A stretch of DNA of 64,000 nucleotides, taken from assembly GCF_000716715.1 (NCBI RefSeq), contig NZ_JNYJ01000026.1, positions 43,778 through 107,777 of the forward strand. The letters run 5' to 3'. The notes below the pieces were generated by a model. It was given only the letters and a program-made list of their open reading frames with translations, was not told where the DNA came from and searched no databases. Positions 1-7,829 of the stretch are shown here, in pieces. A program made the position numbers and the translations under genes. Within the stretch, counting starts at the first letter, position 1. Each line of letters begins with the position of its first letter. The stretch comes from Dactylosporangium aurantiacum (lineage in GTDB: Bacteria; Actinomycetota; Actinomycetes; Mycobacteriales; Micromonosporaceae).

Positions 1-1
1 C

Positions 2-2452
2 GGCCTCAACACCGCGGGCGGCGTGTGGGCGCAGGCGGGTGGTCAGGCCAACGCGGGCGCCGGCGTGGTCGTCGGCGTCATCGACAGCGGCATCTGGCCG
101 GAGAACCCCTCGTTCGCCAACGAGAAGATCAACCCGCGGCCGAAGAACTGGCACGGCGCGTGTGTCGCCGGCGAGAACTTCGCGGTGTCGCTGTGCGGCA
201 ACAAGCTGGTCGGCGCCCGGTACTACGTCGAGGGCTTCGGCAAGAAGAACATCGCCGACGAGGACTACCTGTCGCCGCGTGACGGATCGGGCCACGGTTC
301 GCACACCACCTCGACGGCCGCCGGCAACGCCGGGGTCTCGGTGACGATCGACGGCAAGCAGATCGGCACCGCGTCGGGCATGGCCCCGGCCGCCTCCGTC
401 GCGATGTACAAGGTCTGCTGGGAGGGCAAGCCGGGCGTCGCGGCCGGCTGCTACAACTCCGACAGCGTCGCCGCCATCAACGACGCCGTCCTCGACGGTG
501 TCGACGTGATCAACTACTCGATCGGCGGCTCGTCGGAGTCGTCGGTGCTCGACTCGGTGGCCCAGGCGTTCCGGGTCGCGTCGAACGCCGGCATCTTCGT
601 GGCGAACTCGGCCGGCAACAGCGGCCCGGGCGCGAGCACCCTGGACCACCCCGCGCCGTGGGTCACCACCGTCGCCGCCGCCACCTTCCGCAAGGCGTAC
701 CGGGCGGTCGCGCTCGGCAACGGCGCGCGGTACGTGGGCGCGTCGACCACCTCGGCCCTGAACACGCCGGCGCCGCTGGTCACCGCGGTGAGCGCGAAGC
801 TGGCCGGGGCCAGCGACAATGACGCCAGGCTCTGCTTCGACGGCACGCTCGACCCGGCCAAGGTCACCGGCAAGGTGGTCATCTGCGACCGCGGCGTCAA
901 CGCCCGGATCGACAAGAGCTTCGAGGTCAAGCGGGCCGGCGGCGTCGGCATGGTGCTGACGAACACCAGCCCGAACTCGCTCAACGGCGACTACCACCCG
1001 ATCCCGTCGGTCCACCTCAACGACGTCGCCGGTGCCGCCGTCAAGGCGTACGCGGCCACGCCCGGCGCGACCGCGAGCATCGTGGACCTGACCCCGGCGG
1101 AGGTCGCCGCGCTGCCGGACGTCCCGGAGATCACCGACTTCTCCTCGCGGGGCCCGTCGACGACCACCGGTGGCGACATCCTCAAGCCGGACATCGCCGC
1201 ACCCGGCAACGACGTCGTGGCCGCGGTCGCGCCGCCGAGCAACCACGGCCGCGACTGGGACTTCTACTCGGGCACCTCGATGGCCTCACCGCACATCGCG
1301 GGCATCGGCGCGCTCATGAAGCAGCTCCACCCGACCTGGCAGCCGTCCGAGATCAAGTCCGCGCTCATGACGTCGGCCGTCGACACCAAGACGACGACCA
1401 GCCCGTTCGCCCAGGGCGCCGGCTTCGTCAACCCGAACCGTGCGGCCGACCCCGGCCTGGTCTACCCGGCCGCCCCGAACGACTACCGCAGCTACATGGT
1501 CAGCCTCGGGGTCCAGTTCGCGGCGCCGTACGACACGCTGCCGGCCGTCGCCGGCCCGGACCTCAACCAGGCGTCGATCGCCATCGGCGGCCTGGCCGGC
1601 GTCCAGACGGTGACCCGGACGGTGAAGAACGTCGGCACCACCACGGCGACCTACAAGGCCACGGCGAACGTCCCCGGCTTCACCGCCGTGGTCTCGCCGT
1701 CCAGCTTCACGCTGGCGCCGAACGCGACGCAGACGTTCACGGTCACGTTCACCCGCGGCACGACGCCGCTGACCACGTGGGCCACCGGCAGCCTGACCTG
1801 GTCGGACGGCAAGCACAGCGTCCGCAGCCCCATCGCGCTGCGGCCCGTTGCGGTCAAGGCGCCGAGCGATGTGGCCGGGGCGATTTCGGCCGGGTCGGCG
1901 ACGTACTCGGTCACGCCCGGCTCGACGGCGGCCGCCCTCGGTACGTCCGTCGCCGGCCTGGTCGGCGTCACGCCGGTCGCCGACAGCGTGGCCACCGGAC
2001 CGTTCGACAGCGCCAACCCGGTGGCCGGCGCGGGCACGAAGGTGTACCAGGTGACGGTGCCGGAAGGGACCAAGGCGGCACGGTTCGACCTTGTCTCCGA
2101 CGACAAGACCGCCGACCTCGACCTGTACGTCTACAAGGCGGGCACGCTGGTGGGCCTGTCGGCCTCCGGCTCGGCGGACGAACGCGCGACGCTGGACGCG
2201 CCGGCCGCCGGCACGTACGACATCTATGTCAACGGCTTCGCCACGCCCGGCGGTGCCACGTCGTACGCCCTCAGCAACTGGGTGGTGCCGAACAGCGCCG
2301 CGGGCAACCTCAGCGTCAGCAACCCGCCGGTGACCGCCGGCGTGCCGACGACGCTGACCGCGACCTGGACGGGTCTCGACCCGGCCAAGCGGTACTTCGG
2401 CGTGATCTCCTACGCCGGCGCCACCAACGTCACGTACATCACGGTGGGCTGA
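2..2452 (+). CDS. secreted S8 subtilisin-like serine protease with PA insert (5' end outside window)
   Basis: Subtilase that would cleave proteins outside the cell. The frame is already open at base 2, so the signal peptide, propeptide and true start lie upstream of the window. Numbering from the GTG codon at base 23, the catalytic triad is visible: Asp21 in VIDSGIWPE, His91 in GSGHGSHT and Ser419 in SGTSMASPH. A protease-associated (PA) insert lies between His and Ser (about residues 235-345, with KVVICDRG), as in cucumisin-like and C5a-peptidase-like subtilases. After the catalytic domain comes an Fn3-like domain (about 500-600) and a C-terminal PPC-type beta domain (about 680-750, DLDLYVYKAG). 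The stop is followed at once by a strong hairpin. The family call is secure; the substrate is unknown. Confidence 0.95.
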   Translation, partial: GLNTAGGVWAQAGGQANAGAGVVVGVIDSGIWPENPSFANEKINPRPKNWHGACVAGENFAVSLCGNKLVGARYYVEGFGKKNIADEDYLSPRDGSGHGSHTTSTAAGNAGVSVTIDGKQIGTASGMAPAASVAMYKVCWEGKPGVAAGCYNSDSVAAINDAVLDGVDVINYSIGGSSESSVLDSVAQAFRVASNAGIFVANSAGNSGPGASTLDHPAPWVTTVAAATFRKAYRAVALGNGARYVGASTTSALNTPAPLVTAVSAKLAGASDNDARLCFDGTLDPAKVTGKVVICDRGVNARIDKSFEVKRAGGVGMVLTNTSPNSLNGDYHPIPSVHLNDVAGAAVKAYAATPGATASIVDLTPAEVAALPDVPEITDFSSRGPSTTTGGDILKPDIAAPGNDVVAAVAPPSNHGRDWDFYSGTSMASPHIAGIGALMKQLHPTWQPSEIKSALMTSAVDTKTTTSPFAQGAGFVNPNRAADPGLVYPAAPNDYRSYMVSLGVQFAAPYDTLPAVAGPDLNQASIAIGGLAGVQTVTRTVKNVGTTTATYKATANVPGFTAVVSPSSFTLAPNATQTFTVTFTRGTTPLTTWATGSLTWSDGKHSVRSPIALRPVAVKAPSDVAGAISAGSATYSVTPGSTAAALGTSVAGLVGVTPVADSVATGPFDSANPVAGAGTKVYQVTVPEGTKAARFDLVSDDKTADLDLYVYKAGTLVGLSASGSADERATLDAPAAGTYDIYVNGFATPGGATSYALSNWVVPNSAAGNLSVSNPPVTAGVPTTLTATWTGLDPAKRYFGVISYAGATNVTYITVG

Positions 2453-2469
2453 CCCTCGCAGCACACCGG

Positions 2470-2501
2470 AAGGGCCCGGCAGCGTCGGCTGCCGGGCCCT
2501 T
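2470..2501 (+). terminator. intrinsic-type terminator hairpin after the subtilase
   Basis: A 14-bp perfect stem (arms 2470-2483 and 2488-2501) with a 4-base loop GTCG, about 18 bases after the subtilase stop. There is no long U tract, as is usual in actinomycetes. The position strongly suggests transcription termination. Confidence 0.8.
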
Positions 2502-2614
2502 CGCCGTCCGGTGACTCACCCACCGGACCGGCAACCGCGGGTGACTGCGATGAGTGATCGAGCCGCCGCTGGGGAGGCCAGGCGCAATTGCCGGCGCTGA
2601 CCCATGGAGATCTC

Positions 2615-2968
2615 ATGACCAGCAGCCAAGTCCGTGGCGACGTCGTCGACGTGCTCACCACCGACCACCGGGAGGTCACCGCGCTCCTCGGGGAGATCCG
2701 GGCGACGACCGACCCGCAGGCCCGCCGGGACCTGGCAGACACCGCCATCAGCGAGTTGGTGCGCCACACCGTGGCCGAGGAGCGCGGCCGGGTCCCGCAC
2801 GAGGAGCTCACCGAACTGGCGGCCAAGGTGGAGACCGCGAAGAAGCTCGCGCCGACCCGCCCGCACCCGGGCGCGCCGAACAGCGAGCTGTTCCACAAGC
2901 TGGTCGGGCCCGGTGTGGGCCTGGTCGACCGGCTGCGGGACAAGCTGACCGGCCGCGCCACCGGCTGA
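2615..2968 (+). CDS. hemerythrin/HHE-domain-like protein, apparently internally shortened
   Basis: Short protein (117 aa from ATG 2615, with GGAGA four bases upstream; an in-frame TTG at 2588 is less likely). The N-terminal part (DVVDVLTTDHREVTALL, then LADTAISELVRHTVAEE) matches the start of actinobacterial hemerythrin HHE proteins. The C-terminal part (HEELTELAAKVETAKKLAPTRPHP) matches their usual end. From memory of the family, the roughly 70 residues in between, holding the other helices and most iron-ligand His/Glu residues, are absent, yet the frame stays open. It probably cannot form a normal di-iron site. Expression and function are doubtful. It converges on the membrane-protein frame at 2808-4184, overlapping its tail. 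Confidence 0.7.
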   Translation: MTSSQVRGDVVDVLTTDHREVTALLGEIRATTDPQARRDLADTAISELVRHTVAEERGRVPHEELTELAAKVETAKKLAPTRPHPGAPNSELFHKLVGPGVGLVDRLRDKLTGRATG

Positions 2969-4184
2969 GCGGCCCGACCGCTTCCGTGCGGCGGGGCCGG
3001 CCGCCGCCGCCCCCGCCGCACGGGCGCGCCCCGATCGACGATCGCACCGGACCTGCGTCCCGCCGGGGGTGGCAGTTCGCTGAACCGTCGAGGGTGATCA
3101 CGACGGGCAGGCCGGCGAGCGCGATCAACCAGCACGACAGCAGCCGGTACGTCAGGACGGCGGCCGCGGCGGCCGAGGGGTCGGCGCCGGAGGTGATCAA
3201 CGCGGCCAGGAGGCTGGCCTCGATGAGTCCGGCACCGCCGGCGACGAGCGGGATCTGCCGGACGAGCTGGCCGGTGAGGTACGCGCCGACAAGAGCCGTG
3301 GTGGCGGTGTCGAGACGGTACGCGTATGCCGCCGCGATGAAGCAGACCAGGTCGAACAGCCGTCTCGCGACGGCCGCGCCGCCGGCCGTGAGCCAGTATC
3401 TGCCCGGCAGCGACCAGCAGGCACGCGACGTGTCCGCGCCCAGGCGGATCAGCGCGCGGACGCCACGGCGCAGCGCCCCCGCGGGCTGCGCCGGGATGCC
3501 CGGGGCCTGCGGTGCCTGCGGGGCGTGCGGGGCGTGCGGTGCGCGGCGCAGCAGCTCGGGGCGGCGGCGCATCAGGCGGTGCCGCAGCTGGTGCCGCAGC
3601 TGGTGCCGCAGCTGGTGCCGCAGCTGGTGCCGCAGGAGCCGGACCAGGACGACGGCCGTGCACAGCAGGGCCGCGACGGCAGCGGTGATCAGCAGTTCGC
3701 CGGTAGTCAGGCCGGTGAGGTACCAGACGAGGTACAGCAGCACGATGGCCGCGCTCGCCTGCACGCTGGCCAGGGCCGTGGTGGCAAGGGCGTGCGCGCT
3801 GGTCAGGCCGTACGTGCAGAACTGCCGCACGGCGAACGCGGTCGACACCGGGCCACCGGCCGGCATCGCCGTGGACAGTGCCGTACGGGCGAGCGACACG
3901 CCGACGGCCTGGCCGTTGGACATCGCACCGCCGTAGGCCGCCAGGAGCCGGCGCTGTTGCACGGCGTACATGAAGACGGACCCGGCCTGGACCAGCAGCG
4001 CCGCGGTAAGCCACCCCCACCGCGCATCCACCAGCGCCCGCAGGACAGTGCCGGGGTCAGGCAGGGACCGGCGCAGCAGGACGAACGCCGCCGTCACCGC
4101 AGCCAGGGTCAGCGCGTAACCCACCCACCGCGGCCAGGCCCACGTCCGCCTCGCGGCGGTCACCCGGAACGGGGCAGTACGCAT
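2808..4184 (-). CDS. UPF0104 / lysylphosphatidylglycerol synthase-type membrane protein with aberrant C-terminal tail
   Basis: Polytopic membrane protein of the AglD/UPF0104 family (flippase-like transmembrane domain of lysyl-PG synthases). Hydrophobic segments are seen at the N-terminus (WVGYALTLAAVTAAFVLL), followed by the family-typical loop (LARTALSTAMPAGGPVSTAF) and a late segment (LVRQIPLVAGGAGLIEASLLAAL). A cytoplasmic loop carries four RHQL repeats from a 12-bp DNA repeat, plus an APH/APQ stretch. After about residue 360 the sequence becomes Gly/Arg/Pro-rich and runs antisense through the hemerythrin gene to a stop at 2808. The native protein probably ended near 3080, so a frameshift or lost stop is likely. 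ATG 4184 is chosen because the membrane domain begins just after it; no clear ribosome site was seen. Confidence 0.72.
   Translation of the reverse strand: MRTAPFRVTAARRTWAWPRWVGYALTLAAVTAAFVLLRRSLPDPGTVLRALVDARWGWLTAALLVQAGSVFMYAVQQRRLLAAYGGAMSNGQAVGVSLARTALSTAMPAGGPVSTAFAVRQFCTYGLTSAHALATTALASVQASAAIVLLYLVWYLTGLTTGELLITAAVAALLCTAVVLVRLLRHQLRHQLRHQLRHQLRHRLMRRRPELLRRAPHAPHAPQAPQAPGIPAQPAGALRRGVRALIRLGADTSRACWSLPGRYWLTAGGAAVARRLFDLVCFIAAAYAYRLDTATTALVGAYLTGQLVRQIPLVAGGAGLIEASLLAALITSGADPSAAAAAVLTYRLLSCWLIALAGLPVVITLDGSANCHPRRDAGPVRSSIGARPCGGGGGGRPRRTEAVGPLSRWRGRSACPAAGRPGPHRARPACGTARCSARPGAGGSARASSRSPPWPPVR
3578..3635. repeat. 12-bp tandem repeat, about 4.8 copies, inside a coding region
   Basis: Unit GGTGCCGCAGCT repeated without interruption from 3578 to 3625, then ten more matching bases. 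On the minus strand it encodes RHQL four times in a loop of the UPF0104-type protein. A looser 9-bp repeat (about 3505-3543) next to it encodes APHAPHAPQAPQ. The unit is a multiple of three, so copy-number change would keep the frame. Confidence 0.9.
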
Positions 4185-4443
4185 CTGCGTACGGTGCGGC
4201 AACGAGATGAGAACCGCCTGAACGCGACGAGTCACGTCGATATCGGCGTCATTGCCACACGACATTGCCACACGCTCATCTCGGCAGCTCCCGATGCCGG
4301 GTGTGCTGCACGTTCGCCACGTGCCATGGCTGTGCCGGCTCCGGTTGTTGATCGCCTGTCCCAAGGGTACCCACAACGGGCGTGAGCCGCAGCAGCGGTT
4401 CCCGCGGCCCCGGCCCGGTCACCACCGGCATGGCAGCGATGAC

Positions 4444-7400
4444 TCATGGTCCGCTATGGATCAATGGGGCCCAGAGGTCGGGGCGATCCGGGTTCGCCGC
4501 GCGCAGGCGACGGATCACCTGCCGCAGGACCGTGGCCGCGCCGTCCGCGACCGGTGCGTCCGGCAGCCCTTTGTAGAACGCGCGGGCGGCTTTCCTGGCG
4601 ATGCCGTCGTCGAGTGGCCACAGGCATGCCACCACGTGCCGGAAGCCGGCGAACTGGAAGGCGGACGCCAGGTGCAGCACCTCATCGGCGTACCGGATGC
4701 CGTGGTTGGCGGTGGAGCAGGCGGACAGATACGCCAGCTCCGCCTCGGCCAGCCGCAGCCCGCCGACCTCCGGCAGGCGCAGCGTCCGGTCGAACAGCCG
4801 CAACCCGCTGTCGGCCTGGGAGGTCGGGTCGAGCACACCGTGGCAGGCGAAGTGCGCCCAGGTGGCCGCCTCGATGGCCGGCACCACCCGGTCGGCGGTG
4901 GCCTGCCCGTCGGTGAGCACCGTGCCGCCCAGCGCGGCGGCCTCGCGGGCGGCTCCGGGCAGCGCGGCGAGACCGGGCGTGTGCGGCAACGCCACGGTGA
5001 GGCGCCGGCGCCGGGTCGTGGGCGGGCGGTCGCGGGCCGTCCGCAGGGCACGCAGGGAGGGTATGTAGGACGAAACCAGCAGGTCGGGGGCGGTGCCGGC
5101 GGCGTGTAGCGGCAGCAGGCCGAGCAGGCCGGTCGGCAGCCACCACACCCGGCACGGCGCCGCCTCCGTCGCGGGCAGCGTGGCGACGACCGGGCCGACG
5201 ACCGTCTCTTCCAGCCAGTCCAGGACCTCGCGTACCACTCGCCCGCGGCGCAGCACGCCGGCCAGCGACGGCTCGCCCTCGAACGCGCCGAGGAGCGCCG
5301 TCACCCAGGTATCCACATCGGACAGGCGCAGGGCGGGCAGCTCGACCAGCGACGGCTCGGCGTCGGGCCGGACGACGACCGCGTCGCCGCGGTGCCGGCT
5401 CGCGTTGACCAGGACGGCGCAGCCGCCCGCCACCGCGGGGCGCAGTCCCGCCAGGCGCGGCGCGGCCAGGAACTCCTCCAGACCGGGCAGCTGCCGAATC
5501 TCGATGAGCAGCGCGTCGTAGTCCGCCCACCACCGCCGCCGTTCGTCGGCCGGAAAGTCGGGCGTGTTGAGTCTGTCGCACACCCACCCGAACCGGTCCG
5601 CGAGGCGCGGGTCACGGTCGGCCAGCTCCACAAGGTCGACGCGGGTGTTCGCCTGGCTCGCGAGCAGCACGCCCCGGCCGAGCTCAGCGACCTCGACCGC
5701 CCCGCGGGGGTCACCAGCCGCGCAGTGCGCGGCCACCGCGTCACCGACGAGGCCGGCCTGCCTGCCGAGCCGGTGTTGCTGGTCGGCCCAGCCGGCCTCC
5801 CGCGGCGCCGCGGACGGCAGCAACGCGACCGCACGGTCCAGCAGCTGCACGGCCAGCGTCGCATCGCCGGCCGCCAGCGCGAGCGAGCCGGCGGCGTGGT
5901 GGGCGGCAATGCGGTCGAGTGGCGCCGTGCCCCGTGCCTCGGCGACCCCGGCCGCCAGGTCGCGGAGCCGGGCCGGATCCAGCGCGGCGGCTCCGCGTTC
6001 GAGGTGGGCGACGCAGACGGTGGCGGTGAACAGCGAGCGGCCGGGATGGTCGGCCGGGGCGCTTGCCAGCGCCCGCTCGCCGAGGTCAGCCGCCGCGTCC
6101 GCGTCCGCGGTCGTGCCGCCGATCCGGTACCGGTCGAGCCGCATCTCGGCGAGCAGCGACAGCCGACCGGGCAGCTCGACGTGGTCCGCGGGAGTACCGG
6201 ACACGGCCCGCTCGCCCAGCTCGACCGCCCGGTCCAGGTCGCTCTTGCGGTCCGCGCCGCGGTGGCGGCGCCAGTACGCGGTCGCGAGCCGCACCTGCCG
6301 CGCGGCGAGCGCGAAGTCCGTGCCGACCGCGGCCCGCTCGCCGAGCGCGATCGCCCGGTCGAGGTCGGCGACGTCGCCGGTGACGACGTACCGCTGCTGG
6401 TAGGCGTCGCCCAAGGTGGACAGCCACGGCGGTGGCCCACCGGCCGCGAGCACCGTCTCGGCCTGGTCGACGGCGTAGGCCAGGTCGGCGAGCACGCCGG
6501 TGCGCGCGTACCGGGTCAGATGGACGGCCACCGCCTCCATGGTCGCGGCGGCCCGCTCGGGGTGGCCGGGCGGGACCGCGGCGAGCGCCCAGCCGGCCAG
6601 GGTCACCGCCCGCTCCAGGTCGGCACCGTCGCCGGTGGTGAGGTGTCGCTGGTGGAGCGCCCCGGCGAGGCCGCGCAGGAGCGGCGGGCGGGCGCGGTCG
6701 TCGTCGGGCAGCGTCGACAGCGCCTGCTCGTACAGGTCGACGGCGCGGTGCACGTCCTCCCGCGACCGGCTCCGCTCGTACCGCTTGAGCAGGACAGACG
6801 CCGCGGCCGCCAGGTGGGCGCCGCGGTCGGCAACGTCCGGCCGCAGCCCGGCCACGATCCGTTCGCTGAGGTCCGCCGCGCGCCACAGGTCGGGCCGGGC
6901 GCCGGTCCGCTCGTACCGCCGCAGCAGCGCGCCGCCGAGGGTGGCCAGCAGCGCGGGGCTCGCCTGCTCGCCGGCGCGCGTGACCGCCTGGTCGGCCAGT
7001 GCCACGGCCCGCTCGACGTACGCGGGGTCGCCGGTCTGCTCGTACCGCTGCCGGTAGGCCTCACCCAGCTCGGCCAGCGCGGCCGGGTCGGCCCCGGTGA
7101 CCGCCAGCCGCCGCTCCAGCAGGTCGACGGCCCGCCGCAGGTCTCCGGCCCGGCCGCGGAGGCGGTGGCGGCACCGGTAGGCGGCGGCCAGGTTCGACCA
7201 TGCCTCCGGGGCCGGCTCGCCACGCCCGTCGGCGATCTCGACCGCCTCCTCGCCGGCGGTGACCGCGGCGTCGAGGTCGGCCGCAGCGCCGTCCCGCTCG
7301 TGGCGGCGCCGCAGGGCGAGGCAGAGATGCGACAGCCGCGCACCGCGACGTGGATCCCGCGGCGGCGGCGCCTGCGCCGCGACGGTCATCAGCAGGATCA

Positions 7401-7824
7401 CCGCGTCGAGCAGGGCCGGGTCGGGCAGCCGAACCGAAGCCGCCAGCAGCGCCACCGCAGCCTCCGCCTGGGCATCCGGATCGGTGAACCGCCCGACCAG
7501 CGGGTGCAGCTCGGCCGGCACGGCGTGGTGGTCATCCGCGACGACCTCCAGGCACACCAGCGCCCGGGCCAACTCGGCGTGGCGTCGATCGCCGGCCGAC
7601 GCCCGGTGCCGCCAGTAGTGCAGCAGGCCCAGCGCGTGGCAGGCCTTGAGAAACAGCGCCTCCAGCGGTGCCGAGGCGGTGTCCGGGTCGACGCCGCGCA
7701 CCACCCGCCACAGTGCCGCCGCGTCCCGCTGCGCGGTGGTGTCCAGGAGGGCGGCCGGATCGCCGGACCACCGGTACTCCTCGACCCAGGCGGTCACCCG
7801 GACGATGAGCTCCTCGATGGACAT
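4444..7824 (-). CDS. TPR-repeat protein with C-terminal CHAT (caspase-like) protease domain
   Basis: Large cytosolic protein (1,126 aa). Most of it (about residues 150-700) is alpha-helical TPR-like repeats with a recurring core such as YRQRYEQTGDPAYVERAVAL. The C-terminal 300 residues are a CHAT domain with the paired caspase-type catalytic residues: His995 in FACHG and Cys1036 in YLSACST. It ends with the family-typical CLWPLDD and AARAFYKGL blocks. CHAT proteins are regulated proteases in several bacterial conflict systems, separase-like and gasdermin-activating ones included. ATG 7824 lies five bases after the stop of the WD40 gene, so the pair is almost certainly co-translated. I infer a sensor (WD40) and effector (CHAT) pair; the trigger and the target are unknown. 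Confidence 0.9.
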   Translation of the reverse strand: MSIEELIVRVTAWVEEYRWSGDPAALLDTTAQRDAAALWRVVRGVDPDTASAPLEALFLKACHALGLLHYWRHRASAGDRRHAELARALVCLEVVADDHHAVPAELHPLVGRFTDPDAQAEAAVALLAASVRLPDPALLDAVILLMTVAAQAPPPRDPRRGARLSHLCLALRRRHERDGAAADLDAAVTAGEEAVEIADGRGEPAPEAWSNLAAAYRCRHRLRGRAGDLRRAVDLLERRLAVTGADPAALAELGEAYRQRYEQTGDPAYVERAVALADQAVTRAGEQASPALLATLGGALLRRYERTGARPDLWRAADLSERIVAGLRPDVADRGAHLAAAASVLLKRYERSRSREDVHRAVDLYEQALSTLPDDDRARPPLLRGLAGALHQRHLTTGDGADLERAVTLAGWALAAVPPGHPERAAATMEAVAVHLTRYARTGVLADLAYAVDQAETVLAAGGPPPWLSTLGDAYQQRYVVTGDVADLDRAIALGERAAVGTDFALAARQVRLATAYWRRHRGADRKSDLDRAVELGERAVSGTPADHVELPGRLSLLAEMRLDRYRIGGTTADADAAADLGERALASAPADHPGRSLFTATVCVAHLERGAAALDPARLRDLAAGVAEARGTAPLDRIAAHHAAGSLALAAGDATLAVQLLDRAVALLPSAAPREAGWADQQHRLGRQAGLVGDAVAAHCAAGDPRGAVEVAELGRGVLLASQANTRVDLVELADRDPRLADRFGWVCDRLNTPDFPADERRRWWADYDALLIEIRQLPGLEEFLAAPRLAGLRPAVAGGCAVLVNASRHRGDAVVVRPDAEPSLVELPALRLSDVDTWVTALLGAFEGEPSLAGVLRRGRVVREVLDWLEETVVGPVVATLPATEAAPCRVWWLPTGLLGLLPLHAAGTAPDLLVSSYIPSLRALRTARDRPPTTRRRRLTVALPHTPGLAALPGAAREAAALGGTVLTDGQATADRVVPAIEAATWAHFACHGVLDPTSQADSGLRLFDRTLRLPEVGGLRLAEAELAYLSACSTANHGIRYADEVLHLASAFQFAGFRHVVACLWPLDDGIARKAARAFYKGLPDAPVADGAATVLRQVIRRLRAANPDRPDLWAPLIHSGP

Positions 7825-7829
7825 GGCCG

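Noticed and set aside
3505..3635. Short repeats that might be read as a CRISPR array
   Set aside because: The units are 9 and 12 bp, contiguous, without spacers, and lie inside a coding frame.
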